This document shows, piece by piece, positions 18,032-30,082 of a stretch of DNA of 64,000 bases. This DNA comes from Tomocerus qinae (lineage: Eukaryota > Arthropoda > Collembola > Entomobryomorpha > Tomoceridae). Under the pieces are notes generated by a model. It saw only the letters and a program-made list of their open reading frames with translations, made no database searches and was not told where the DNA came from. The DNA lies in the NCBI GenBank assembly GCA_020055645.1, contig CM034548.1, positions 9,920,001-9,984,000 on the forward strand, given 5' to 3'. The first letter of the stretch is position 1. Each line of letters begins with the position of its first letter. Both the position numbers and the translations under genes were made by a program.

Positions 18032-18380
18032 TGTAATGCTTGTCTAATGACAGTGTGATGAGGGTATGAATGGTGATTGATTTAGAAGTAGTCGGATAGT
18101 CACAGTGGACAGTCGACAGTAAGGGGGGTTGTGCATAATTAAGAGTGTTTTTGTAGTGTTGTTTGTAGTGTTCTGCTTGTCACTCCCTAGAAAAGCTGAG
18201 CTCTTTTTATTTATTACTTAAAAATGTTACTATCTTAATATTATTGTTAGTTTTTATCAAAACATCTTTCGGCATTTACTTTTCAGAATCTGCTGAATAG
18301 ATACTATAAAGTAATAATACTTAAAGCCTACAAGCTAAAATTACGCAAAGAACAATAATATAAGAACATATTGTATATAA
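18032..18380 (-). repeat. diverged LTR-like copy (relative of the LTRs at 29.4 and 31.7 kb)
   Basis: Starts with tgtaatgct and shares blocks with the other two copies in the same order: cggatag...cagt, a tgttctgc(t)tgtcact block, a gagctctttttat block, aatattattgtta, cagaatctgctgaata and a final ttaaagcctacaa block. Its outer end (gtgaccatgtcaca in the others) is not found. Confidence 0.6.
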
Positions 18381-19244
18381 GACAGTTATTCTGATTAAAT
18401 ATTGTGTACTTGTATTCTGGTGGGAATTATTAATTACATTGTTTATGCCTGTTTTAGTTGTTTTCTATGCTGTTGAATTAAGTTCTTTTAGTGTTAAAGC
18501 TCTTTTAGTCTGGGCTCAGCGTATTGTTCGTGTTGCTTGCTTAGTTTCAGCGGAGCGGATTGTGTGTGTTTTTGCTCTACTGATTTGTGTCGGTGTATGG
18601 TGAGTTCGATGGAATTAGGAATAGTTGGCAAATAGACACTACTTGATGATTCGCCGTTCTTATCTCTAGGACACCCCTTATTTTTCACACCTATTTTTCA
18701 CTAGTATTTAGCAAATTTGCCTTTCTCCAATAAAGTCTTTTCCTATGATTAAAAACGTATCGTGAGCTCGTGTTAATACAATTCGAATTATTGTATCGAT
18801 TTTGGTAAATCGATACATGGTATCGATTGCTAAATCGGTTGCTAAATCAAATCGAAATTTGTCACACATTTCCACCTCACTTGATTTAGCTACAAATTCT
18901 TTTCTCTCTTTGTAACCTTAATTAACATCGTCTATAACAACGTTATCAGTATCTTTGTAGAATAAGGAACACATACTTTGATTTTCAGTATATATAGCAT
19001 TATATGAAAGCAAAGCGTCAAAATACGCTTAATAACCATAACAATTGTCAGTAGTAAATACAATTTGGTTGTTGATGAAGATATCACACTGCGAGAACAT
19101 GTCCTTTCCATCTGTAGTTATAATTTTAAATTTTAATATATAAACAGTTGAATCAAATTAAATATGTTTTATGTAACTAACTATATATGTTCTATTTTAA
19201 CGTAGTTTGTAATTCTGTCCTAAATCTATTTTATATTTATTTCT
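18381..19244. other. no gene seen; cluster of tatcgat motifs
   Basis: An open frame of 64 codons at 18494-18688 (minus) has no recognisable content. Several tatcgat/atcgata motifs cluster at about 18794-18852. Otherwise nothing can be supported. Confidence 0.3.
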
Positions 19245-19620
19245 CTAATCTAAGTGCACTTAGATTATTAATTATTAAGTAAGTATAATATTATATGCAT
19301 AAGGAATCTGCCGCCAAACGGTATGTATTTTCGCAGTGAATAGAGAAGATGAAGTGATTTATTAACGTAAGTTTACAAGATGCATAAAGATGCATGTGTA
19401 GCATAATAACAGGTAAAGATAATATCTGTAAATTATGCATTAATCTAGTAGCGGGTTCGAGTAGGTATTTTTAACTAAAAAGGGATAAAGAATTATTGTA
19501 TTAGAGAATAACGGAAGTGGGAGTTAATTATAATGTATAATCAAGGAAATGGGAGTTATTCAGAATGTAAGTTCAAGTGCGAGGACAAGAAGATACAGGA
19601 ATCAGGTAAGTAGGTACGGT
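19245..19620 (+). repeat. dispersed repeat copy A with 16-base palindrome
   Basis: Starts with the perfect palindrome tctaagtgcacttaga and ends caggtaagtaggta. Copy B at 24273-24597 is in the same orientation and shares the palindrome, gatgcatgtgta, tctaagtagcgg/tctagtagcggg, gtgggagtt and the end in the same order. Confidence 0.65.
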
Positions 19621-19633
19621 ATTGGGTACAGAA

Positions 19634-19670
<37 letters not shown>
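19634..19670. repeat. (AAT)n microsatellite
   Basis: About 12 tandem aat units. Confidence 0.95.
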
Positions 19671-20148
19671 GAAAACAATAATAAATAATAATATAAGCAT
19701 TATATTTTCTATTATTGTATCCCTACTTAGAATCATACGTGTATTTATTATTATTATTTATTTATTTATTTAATGATGACGCTCACTACGGGCATTTTGA
19801 CCATGGAGCCAAGGTTTACATATTATGTTTACATATACTATATTTGTTATTTCTTGTTTATATGTTGCTTATACTACTATTAGACATCAAATACATTTTT
19901 TAATCGTAGATTTTACAAATATAATTTGCTTATAACATTAAATACAGTTTACTCTAAAGTGTCATAAGTGGTACATACCATTACGTTTAAATTGTATACA
20001 TACATAAAATGCAGTTGTGACATTCCATTGACAACTGCGGTTACATGAAAGATTGCTGACATTTTTATTGCTGTACTATTAAATTAAGTGCTGATGTCAG
20101 TTAAGAATGTAAATCTTCGTCTTTCGCTTGCTACATAGTAGTTAATTC
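19671..20148. other. AT-rich gap
   Basis: AT-rich sequence with TTTA-type repeats and no supportable gene, ending in the left target duplication of the MULE (20141-20148). Confidence 0.4.
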
Positions 20149-22264
20149 GATTCACCCCCTAATTGGCATACACTTTTTGGCATAAAATAAAAAAATCACT
20201 TCTTGGCATAAAAACTCACTTTTTTGCATAATTTCTTTTTTCTGCAAGAATCTGATAAAAATATGTTTCACTAATTGGCATAAACTATAGGAGGACACGA
20301 GGTATCCTCCGATATGATAGGTACATACACAGTAAGTTAGGAGGTAAGAAATAATTCTATGCTATGCTACGAATGAATTAGCATTTCCAATATGCATAAC
20401 ATGTTGATAGCTGATAAGAATGGTTCTCCGAAGTTCAAGTTACTTCTCTTTTCTTCTTCTCTCGTTCGTTTCATTCCAAAAATGGCCGACTATGCACGTC
20501 CTTTTTTTTCACAAATTAAAAATAAAATTACGAAACAGTTAGCTAGGAATGGTTACGTGTATACAAAGCGTTATACTTATAAAGGCTCCAACTACTGGGT
20601 GTGTACTGAAAGAAATATACGGGGTGCTTCAGTGGTGGAAAAAGATGGGAAATATAGGGAGTATAAGAATATGTGGGCAAATGGTCGTCACATATCTCAT
20701 ATCTCAGTGTCAAAGTGTCAGAAAAACTGTGTATTGGAGAAGCCAAACGGGTTGCCTTAGAAAATCCAATGAAGTCCTCTGGACACATTTATGACGAGGT
20801 AACTAAAGATGTAGATATTGAAACACAGGCCAAATTACCACCCGAATATTTAATGAGAAAGTACATTTGTCGATACAAAGCTAGTCCTGAACTATTTTCT
20901 GATCCGAAAGAAAAGAAAAGTTTGTCAATACCTCCACTAGCAAAATTAACAATACGGGGCAAAAGTTTTCTACGATATGACTGTGATGGAACAAACGACA
21001 TTTTAATTTTCACTACTACTCTGCCAATTTAAAAGAATTAGCAAGCTGTGATGTTTGGATTTCCGATGGGACCTTCAAAACTTCGCCAAAAATCAATGGA
21101 TCTAAAGGACAACTGTTTTCAATCCATGGAGTTTTTCACAAGTATGATGAAAGAGGAAGAAAATTGCTTTCGGCCAGTCTACCATTGGTTTATGCTGTTT
21201 TGTCCAATAAATTGGAAATCACGTATACTACATTTCTGAAATCCCTCTTGAATATAGATAGTCAGGTTCGTTACTAACAAATTGGTATATTACATTATTG
21301 AATTAATAATTAATGATATAAAATTTTCTTATATTTTTCTAAATTTACTTTTTGCAGATCATTTTAAAACCCAAAATGTTAATCATGGATTTCGAAAGAG
21401 CACCCATAAATGCATTTGGCTCTGTCTTCCCTAAAGCTAAAATCCGTGGTTGCACCTAACGCAAAATATTTTGCGGAAGGTTCAAGAAGAGGGTCTACAA
21501 GTTCGGTACAATAACGATGAATATTTTGCATTGCAAGTCCGCTATTTATACAGCTTGGCATTTGTAAAACCTTCACAAGTCAGGAAAAGGTAGACTTTTT
21601 TGGTCTAAATTACTAGCTAGTTTATTAGCTTTAAATTACTTTTAGTGACATTTGCTTATTACTTTACAGATTTGCTGAGACTGTAAAATGGTTAGACCCA
21701 GCCATACAACCTATAGCGAATTATTTCTTCGCAACATATGTAGGTGCTGATTGGGATCCGCCTCTGTATGACATTTCCATGTGGAATGTGAGAGATAGAA
21801 TTCTTTTTGGTCTACCTAGGACATCAAATTATGCTGAGGGCTGGCATAGTCGATTTGCTAAAAAAATGGTAACATCTAACTCTTCCATGTGGAAATTTTG
21901 CAACGTACTGCAAAGAGAACAACACAGGACGGAGAACACCTTAGCACGGATGCTTGTGGGCAAATTTCCGAACAAGAAGAAAAAAAAGTTCTGCTATATG
22001 ATGAAATGCTGCTGAAAATTGTTAAAAATCGTTCTAATATGAGCTATTCGGAGTGGATATATACTTTGATTTGTATAATTTATCTTGATAACTGGATTCG
22101 GTATTTTCATTGACACTGCAGGCTATACATTACACATTTTTTGACTGAGTATTATGACAAATTATTTGTTTGTTCAATAAATTTATGCCAATAAAGTATG
22201 CCAAAAAGGGTTTTTGAAAAAAATATTTTATGCCAAAAAATGTATGCCAATTAGGGGTTCTCCC
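20149..22264 (+). mobile_element. MULE DNA transposon with 8-base target duplication
   Basis: A 2.1 kb element flanked by the direct repeat gttaattc (20141-20148 and 22265-22272). Its inverted ends share cccctaattggcataca and then ttttttggcataaaat with few mismatches. Inside each end the octamer ttggcata (or tatgccaa) is repeated four or five times, as expected of transposase-binding subterminal repeats. The interior encodes a broken FLYWCH-MULE transposase. The target site, ends and coding content all agree. Confidence 0.85.
20482..22015 (+). pseudogene. MULE transposase with N-terminal FLYWCH zinc finger, broken
   Basis: From the ATG at 20482 an N-terminal FLYWCH-type finger is visible (GYVYTKRYTYKGSNYWVC), then the frame shifts near 20.65 kb. 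The following part (20720-21030) has the NPMKSSGHIY and EVTKDVDIETQA blocks. Another shift leads to the catalytic core: CDVWISDGTFKTSP at about 21050, then KPKMLIMDFERAPINAF at about 21370 after an intron-like gap, and FGLPRTSNYAEGWHSRF at about 21810. At least two remaining intron-like gaps (about 21263-21358 and 21590-21670) end in TGCAG or TACAG. Stops and shifts in several places make it inactive. The protein would have cut and joined the element's ends. Confidence 0.8.
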
Positions 22265-22272
22265 GTTAATTC

Positions 22273-22489
22273 ATGCAGCTACTGTAATGCTTACAATTTG
22301 CATTCGTACGATTATATATAAGCGATTTAGTGCGATTAAGAGAATGTAGGGGTATATTTAGTTGATTGGGTCATAATATATTATGTAATTATTTGTATTT
22401 TAGACAAAAATGTATTTTGTTTTACCTTTTTTAATAGAGGCATTGTATGTTCATGTTTTTAATGGTGAGATATGATATACATGGATATT
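22273..22489. other. short gap, nothing seen
   Basis: AT-rich sequence to the right of the MULE with no feature I can support. Confidence 0.35.
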
Positions 22490-22723
22490 CTATTTTTTCC
22501 AGATTTTAACAATGTTTCTTACTAGCTTTGCTTCATACGCTTCTGCTGGGGTCTGTTCTTGGTTTATAAATACATCTTTATAGACATTGATAGCTTTTAA
22601 ACGGCATTTCTTGAATAGAAATTTAGTTTTGTCCCGTGTTCTCTTAGGCTGAATTAGTATAGGACAGGGTTTATTCGTATGTTCTCTTTCGCCTGATGTC
22701 CGCAAAATCAATTTGTTTGACAC
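22490..22723 (-). CDS. hypothetical open frame near the second Polinton remnant
   Basis: A 77-codon frame ending VRNIVKIWKK, with Lys/Arg-rich sequence (PKRTRDKTKFLFKKCRL). It has codon-like composition and may be the 3' end of a decayed gene, since another frame just upstream (MKIMGVKQIDFADI) reads toward it. It is on the same strand and 600 bases downstream of the Polinton capsid fragment. No family is recognised. Confidence 0.3.
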   Translation of the reverse strand: MSNKLILRTSGEREHTNKPCPILIQPKRTRDKTKFLFKKCRLKAINVYKDVFINQEQTPAEAYEAKLVRNIVKIWKK

Positions 22724-23354
22724 CCATGATTTTCATTACGGTTTTTACCTTTTGTAAATTGGTGGTATTATTTTCATGGTCTGCATCTTCACAACATGTT
22801 TTTTGGTATTAGATAACTGATTAGTAGGTTTGGAATTTCGCTTTGTTTGTGTCTACTGGCTAAGTGTGGGTTAATAAAGTTTTCCTCGTTAAGGGGAAGA
22901 GAGTTTTTATTATCTTCACTTCCACAGGTATTTTATTTGCAGAGCTGAGCGATTGTTTTCTCTTTAATTCCAGAACTGAATGGTATGACGATGAATTAAC
23001 TTACACAGCTGAACTGTTTTATTTTTATCAGATTCTTGCAGTTAGTTGATTCATGTTTATTATCACATTGGTTCATGTTTTCGAGTACACATTTTCTTGT
23101 TCTGATGTTAAATTTAACTCGGCAGTTGACTGTTTCAACTCTATGTGTTTTGGACGTGTCGCAGTGGGTTGAATTGCTTCCATTGTGGATTTATATATTT
23201 TACATAATAGGTTTTGTTAAAAAGATGGAAGTTTGTGTTCTGTGTGTTTGGTTGGATGGATATTCATTTTTGTTGTTAACTAATGGTATTTTAATGTACT
23301 TAATTTATTTAGAAATGATTTACTTGCATTGGGATGTGTGTGTAGTACTCGTCA

Positions 23355-23558
23355 CATATTACAATATTCTGTTAAGTCCAAATATTGATTACCATTTCCA
23401 ATGATTTTAAATTTTAATTGAGTATCGCTGTCTTCGTTATTAATTACAGATTTGTATTCTGTATATGTACTATTTTCAACGGTTGTATCAGTGTGAAATG
23501 ATGAAAACAAATCTGCTGGGCTGTTAATTAAAGGTTGTGAAATTGAGTGAATCGACAT
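23355..23558 (-). pseudogene. Polinton major capsid protein fragment (second element), N-terminus only
   Basis: About 65 codons from ATG at 23558 align with the N-terminus of the major capsid protein at 1340: both have an SQPxxxxxADLFSS block, DTTVE, EDSD/QDSD and LKFKIIGN/LEFKIMGN. It is cut off after YLDL by a frame change and stop. Unlike the first copy it has no intron at the position following the DLFSS motif. Downstream (lower coordinates) no further capsid sequence is recognisable. Confidence 0.75.
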
Positions 23559-23559
23559 A

Positions 23560-23931
23560 ATGATAAAATATCTATTTTACTACGTTTGCTTTAACCAGAT
23601 TTGTTACTTTTTATCTTCCTATTATTTTTTTGCTTTCCTTCAAAGGTTTGATACAAATCGATGATTTAATACATCAAGTTTTCGTTTTAGTCCATGTCCC
23701 TTTTGGTTTACTATATCGTTTTTTATATCGTTTAGTAAATTAACTCCTTGTTTTCGCAGAGAATCTGTTTGGGATGAACCGTCTTGAGTAGTTCTGACTA
23801 TACTTGTTTTAATGTCTTAACGTTTAACAGTTAAATAGGGGAATAGTGTAACCAAATAATTTACCTAATAGGCCACTCCCGTGTTGAATTCTAATCGGGC
23901 TATGTGGAATGCCATTATACATACTTTAATG
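23560..23931 (-). pseudogene. Polinton small capsid/core protein remnant (second element)
   Basis: Directly upstream of the capsid fragment on the minus strand, in shifting frames: IQHGSGLLGKLFGYTIPLF resembles the VQRGGGLF region of the gene at 897, QGVNLLNDIKNDI resembles the NGINLAKEIGKNI region, and the end, SKIDILS, matches NKIDILS immediately before the capsid start. Several stops and shifts disable it. The same gene order as in the first element shows that a second, older Polinton inserted here. Confidence 0.7.
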
Positions 23932-24272
23932 TCTGATAGTTACCAAATTCATATAAATGCTTCAACGTTGAACAAATAATTTCGTAGATGTTAATCGTCT
24001 AGCTTAGCTGTATATATATCAATGAAAAAAATGATGTTATATTTTATGGTTTTGTACATTTGAATGACTAGGTTGTTTAATTCGGTAAATATATATAATT
24101 AATTTAATTACATCATTTATAAGCGTAAATTAACTGTCGATTTTCCCTTACTGAATCTTAGTAGTCTTAGTATATTATTCACAATATTACCAATCATTAT
24201 ATAAATAATTACTATATTTTATAGACTATTTATGTCATAGGTTTCCATAGATATTTACTATTATGATTTCCA
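23932..24272. other. flank of the second Polinton remnant
   Basis: AT-rich; no gene can be supported. A short TTTATATGAATTT stretch on the minus strand might be the promoter remnant of the decayed core gene. Confidence 0.3.
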
Positions 24273-24597
24273 GTCTAAGTGCACTTAGACTAGTGATATA
24301 ATTAAAGGCTAATATTATAATATGGAATCATAAAATCCTTTGCAACACAATTGAGTTTGTGTGATTGTGTACAGAGACAAAAAGAGAGTGTTTGATTTAT
24401 TAGTCGTTTACATTAAGATGCATGTGTAAGTAATGATAAATTCTGTTTTGCTTACATTATAGTCTAAGTAGCGGTTAAAAGTATTTAGTTTAAAATTAAC
24501 TGCTACTCCTTAAGTAAATGTAATTTAGGGAGTGGGAGTTTTTTAGCATGCAGATCAAGTACATGGACCGGAGACAGGATATAGGTAAGTAGGTAAT
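24273..24597 (+). repeat. dispersed repeat copy B with 16-base palindrome
   Basis: Contains tctaagtgcacttaga at its start and gtaagtaggtaa at its end; co-linear with copy A (19245-19620) but diverged by substitutions and small indels. Confidence 0.65.
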
Positions 24598-24899
24598 ATT
24601 ATTTAATATGTACTCATTTACTACTGTACGTCTATATTTATGCCATTTAATAATATAAATCGTTGAATATTATTTCAATGATATAATATATTATATATAT
24701 TATATATAACATTAATACAAGTAATTTCAACATCAATTTTGAATACAATAATTGCTTACAATAATTTTTACATCTAACAGTAAAAATATTATGTTTTTTA
24801 GAACGAATTGAGTTCATAGATAAAAATACCTGTAATTATTATATATTGATTCTTGTAATTGGATATTACAAATTGATTCTTATGACTGAAAGGTACAAG

Positions 24900-25122
24900 G
24901 ATTCTTGTGATTGTATGTTCCATATTTTAATGATTCTTGTGATTGTAAGTTCCATATTTTAATGATTCTTGTGATTGTATGTTCCATATTTTAATGAATC
25001 TTGTGATTGTATGTTACATATTTTAATGATTCTCGTGATTGTATGTTACATATTTTAATGATTCTTGTGATTATATGTTACAAATTTTAATGATTCTTGT
25101 GATTGTATGTTACATATTTTAT
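24900..25122 (+). repeat. minisatellite, 32-base unit, seven copies
   Basis: Unit gattcttgtgattgtatgtt plus acatattttaat, repeated seven times with one to three differences per copy. The first copies read ttccat where later ones read ttacat, so variants are spatially grouped. Confidence 0.92.
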
Positions 25123-28100
25123 AATCTGACGTTTCATAATGTATATTGAGTTGTTATATATACATACTAATTTTGTATAATCACGTATCATTTACATTTT
25201 GACTCTAAATTAGCTTCATTTTGACTCTTAAATGTCTGCATAACTCTTTAAATATAATCGGACGTGTCATATTGACTGTTTGGTATATGTTGTATAATTA
25301 GAAAAATAGTAATAGTTGAATGCTTTTAATCGCCACCAAATGATATAGTTGCAAGAGAAAGTTGTTTCGTAATATTCTTACTAAAAGATAGATTTAGACT
25401 GACCTATTATTTTACATTTGATCATCGTTATATGGTATTGCATCACATTTATTGTATTATATTGTAATCGGGTACTCTATGTTAGTTTTTAGTGTTTACT
25501 TCTTAACACTACAGTACACCTACACAATATACTCTGTAGACCAACATACTATCCTCTACTGTGTTCAATATAGAAATGTTATTTGCTACGCCACAGATTT
25601 TTTTGCTCGTTCCTGACATTCACCTTCTGCTTTCTCCTCTTCTTCATTTTCTGCAGTGTTTCTAAATTTCTTAAGCCCTGTTTCTATTTCGATAATTCTG
25701 TTTTCTTTCCTATTCTTAAATGACATTCTTGTACTAAATTTTTTTTGCACATTAAGCATACTATGGACCATACTCATAACATTATTGATCACAAGTCGAT
25801 GTAATATATTGGAATTAGTGGATGTGATACAATATAGCTGGTGGATGTAATAAGGATAATGCAGGGTTGAGAAAAAAAGAGTAAAAGTGAGATAGTCTGT
25901 AGTTTAATGGAACTATATTTTATAATATTTTCCACAGGAGATTAGTAAGGACACTCAAAGCAAATATTTACATTATTAAAAATGATTATACCTAGATGTT
26001 AGTCACAAAGTATTTAGTTTAGACAATTGCTGATGCAAATATAACTATTCAAGCCCTGTTCAAGAACATCTCTCTTGCATAAATCTAATAACTCTAATCA
26101 CTGCTAAGCTAATTGATACGCAATAGAAGGTATGTAAAAGTATTTAAAAAGGTTGTGGGGTGGTTTAAAGTCTTACCTCGACGAGATCACATCCCGTCGG
26201 ACATAGGTCCGACTATCACGCACAGAGCATTCTTCTTCGGCATCATTGCATGGCTAGGCTACCAATTTCTGTGGTTTAGAGCTTACCAACTAACTACATT
26301 TCAGCTAGGTCGCCATCGCCATGCAAATGTACCCGAAGATAAGGACACTTATAGGGAAGGAGATAGAAAGAGTAGGGAAGGATAGCCGTGAAGCGGCTAT
26401 ACTGTTAAGGAATTGCTCATTTAAGTACCAGGTACCGGAAAACCAACTATGGTAATTAATTTACACATCGAGGGTTTCGTAGAAAACCTGTTTCCAATAT
26501 CAATGTCAGCCATGCAACTCCAGGGTGGAATTGGTCTACTAACCTTGCCGTCTAAAGATTGAATACCTTAGCCGGCCGGCTAGTTGAGCGCGGCTATTTA
26601 AAGTATTATATATGTAAGTATATGATAAATTATATACTACGCTACTATTTTTTTGCTACGATGTCACATATCCTTTAGCGAGGTTAATTTGCTCCGTCAA
26701 ATTAAAAAATAATGAAAGGAAAATAAATGGAGCACACCCGAAGAAGAGAAAAAATGGTAATAAATAATATATAGCAGGAATACCAAATGACAGAAACCTT
26801 AATACTGGCAATTATAACTGAACAGTGAATAGATTAAAATGTGATTAGCTAAAGGAAAAGACGTTTGCAATATTACATACATGACTTCACAGATATCAAT
26901 AAATTCAGAACTGAAGTATACAATAAATAATATGCACTATACACTACACTGCATTGTTTTCATCTTCGTGACTATTGTCACACGTCTGCAGACGTCACAA
27001 GGGAAATCTGAGGTTTGGAGACAGTGTTCAATTAATATCGCCAATTGGGTAGGAAGTCCGTCGTACAGGCGTAAAGAACGGACGGGGTAGATTACTTACT
27101 GGTCGGAGGGTTAGGGCTGCCGATGGTAGACGTGAGCCATGTTAGTTGGGTGAACAGGACCTGGGCGTCGAAATTTATAGGGTCGAAGTAGTCGGGCGAA
27201 ACATGTGATTTTATTTTTCGGGCGTGGGAATTAAAACTTTTTTAGACGGACATTGTACACCACAAGAAAAGCAGGCAAGGGTGAGTGAACGCAGGAATGA
27301 AAATCCCGCAATGACTGTGTGAGAAAATAGAAGTGGCAGGTCTGACACTGGAAATGTTGCAGGCGATGGCGTCGCAATCATGGTGTAATAGACAGATCCA
27401 TTATGGTGATACCAATTTGAGATAGGGACGGTGATGGTGCAGGCGGAAAAGATGATGATGTCCCTGGAGGAGGGGATGATGATGACACTGGCGGCAGAAA
27501 AGGTTGTTGTGTGAGAGGGATTGGGCTAGGTGAGTCAGTCCCTACTCATGACGAAGATTTTGCAACGAGGGCGTTCCATGCTTAGGGTCCCCCATTCTTT
27601 AAGACAAGAGATGTTCCTGGTGGCCACGAGTAGCATGAAGAAGCCCATTTGGAAGGCAAGGGACGACCATTGGGCTGCCAATGTTAAGCCCACAAAAACA
27701 AAAGGGGACACGATGGAGACGTAACAAGAGTTTTCTAACATGGTCTGTTGATAAAATCTTGGGAGTCGTAAACGGAAATCGGAGGACCGAAAAATTTCAT
27801 CGGTTCATCCTTATTAACTAAATTTCTTTTGTGCACAGGGCTATATTTAGGGCATTTTTATAGATATTATTTACCAAATGATAACCAAAAAAGGGGGAAA
27901 AGCGCAAAAGCCGCAGTACTAAGGCTTATGGGCTTTTTACATTTTACACACCGTACAGAATTGTCCCCGAGTTAAAAAGCATTCAAGTTAGGACTGGCTT
28001 GGAATTGGAGAACATAAAATTCAAGATTTACATGAAGCAGTTTCCCAAATTGGTTATAAAAGCGAATGTTTGAGTGACGATCCGTCAGTTTTTGCTTAAT

Positions 28101-28162
28101 AATTTTAAGAATTTTAATTGTTAAATTATTCTTTAATCAACTTTTTAACTGTAGGTGATAAT
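25123..28162. other. 3 kb with no supported gene, probably decayed repeats
   Basis: Several short open frames exist (for example 25586-25792 minus, Glu/Lys-rich, and 26113-26385 plus), but none has a recognisable motif. GC content rises between 26.9 and 27.8 kb, where a minus-strand frame with hydrophobic stretches (27535-27741) may be a relic of a retroelement. I do not assign functions. Confidence 0.3.
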
Positions 28163-28276
28163 CTACCTTAAATGAACTTTAAAGTGGGTATCCACCTTAA
28201 ATGAACTTTAAAGTGGGTATCCACCTTAAATGAACTTTAAACTGGGAATCCACCTTAAATGAACTTTAAATTGTAG
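28163..28276 (+). repeat. tandem repeat, 29-base unit, about four copies
   Basis: Unit caccttaaatgaactttaaa plus gtgggtatc, nearly identical in the first copies, diverging at the last. Confidence 0.92.
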
Positions 28277-29392
28277 GTTGAAATGATTTTTAATGATCTT
28301 TTTATTTATTGAAAATTTTCAAAAGATTTTTTTAAACGTTACATCGAGCAGTAAAACATCGGCTGTTTTTTGGCGTTTGCCTAGCAGCATTAAAAGCGTG
28401 GCAAGTTGTGGTTATGAGAGAGGCAGCTGTCAATTTTAACTGCTCCATTCCTTAAATTTAAATAAGTCATTTCCTTAAAACTACCATTCGGAGCTTAAAA
28501 GTAAGGCGAATCTTTTCCGGAAATTAATTTAGCATTTTCAATCCGCTTAAGGTGCGCAAGGAGGTCACAAGAAAGTATATATCTGTGCAGTCGTAAGGTT
28601 CAGCATTGATGCTATGATGTCGTAAGTAGCGATAAATTCGCGAATAAAAGTTTAGGGTCAAAAGGTGGCAAACCCGACAAAAATTGGGTCAGTTTGACGT
28701 TGATCATTCTTGAAACTGGGATCAGGAGTAGAAGCAGGGCTTGATGGAGAATGATTTTCTTATGCGAGCAGGCTGTTTTCTACGCCTTAGTAGAATGATG
28801 AGGCTGAAACGGAAGCGATGAGGGAATATGTGGAATTGGGATAGAAACGGACCGTGGCGGTATTTGCCTTAGCGTAACTGTAAGGGGGATTGTGGGAATT
28901 GTCGGTGTTGCTTATCCCAGATTTGTCAATGGGATCGGTTGACTTCTCTCCGTTTTTCTGCTTTGTTCAAAGTATTTTTCTGGTGTGGAGGGATTGTGAT
29001 TAGTATCTTGACTATGAATGGAAGAAACTAGAATTTTCTACGTTGGATTAGGAGGAATTTTGATCTTCTGGCTACTTTTAGAATTTTGTGGAGCTGTGGA
29101 TTGTTTGGGCTTATTGCGCTCTTTTACTAGAGGATTTGGTGTTCTTGAGTTTTTTTTAATTCAGGTATAGGTACTGGAGGGACACCTTTTGGGCGATGCG
29201 AGGATCTTTCTCTAATTAACTATCCACTAAATCTACTTAGATACTATTAATAATTTAAGTTAAAGGTTAATTACTTATTTTTAATACAAGACGTGCAGAT
29301 AAGCGGATGCAAACGTTTGTATTTGAGTGACGAGGAGAACAATTTGAGTGGCAATGGTGTCGAAGAAAAGAATTAATTGAAGGAAATGGATA
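28277..29392. other. no gene seen
   Basis: Mixed sequence with no supportable reading frame; probably part of the repeat cluster. Confidence 0.3.
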
Positions 29393-29396
29393 ATAG

Positions 29397-29834
29397 TGTA
29401 ATGCTGGATTATATTTTTGGGTGTCTAGAGACAGGGAGTTGTGAGTATGAATGGTGGTCTATTGGCAGTCGGATAGTCGACTGTCGGCGGGGGTTATAAA
29501 TGATTAAGAAAAGTAAAGGTGGTTTTGTGTTCTGCTCGTCACTCACGAGAAAGGCTGAGTGGAGCTCTTTTTATTCATTACTAAAAAATGTTAGCATCGT
29601 AATATTATTGTTAATAAACCACAACATCCTGCATTTACCTTACAGAATCTGCTGAATATATGAAACAATATAGTGATATCTATAACATTTAAAGCCCTCA
29701 AACTAAGAACAATAAAATATATTATATATATATATTGAATTATTGAGATGTTGAATTATTGAGTTAGTAACATTAACGTGATTATGTCATAATTTAAAAC
29801 ATTTACATTAAAACATTTACGTGACCATGTCACA
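29397..29834 (-). repeat. 3' LTR (438 bases)
   Basis: The longer LTR. It contains a block of about 115 bases (including gagctctttttattcatta and aatattattgtta) that the other LTR lacks. Confidence 0.7.
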
Positions 29835-30082
29835 CGTCCTTATCCAGCATGCTTTGTTCCATCAACGCAAAGAAAGAAATAAAATCGTAGGTGAAGAGCG
29901 GGGGAAAAAATTATTTTAGTAAATAGTGAAAGGAAATTTATTAGTGCCGATTTGGATTTGTTGTGTACGATAATTAACGACAGCCTTATTATCAGCCAAG
30001 AAAGAATTTCCCAGAATGAGAAGGTGTGATAAGTGATTAATCAGCAAAACTTTGTTGGGAAATGAAGAATGGCCCAAATTCA

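Noticed and set aside
23036..23404. 122-codon hydrophobic frame on the plus strand
   Set aside because: It lies opposite the decayed Polinton remnant, is rich in Leu/Val/Tyr as expected from antisense of AT-rich DNA, and has no motif.
26113..26385. 90-codon frame in the repeat cluster
   Set aside because: No domain, no neighbours and no splice context; likely chance in a GC-richer repeat.
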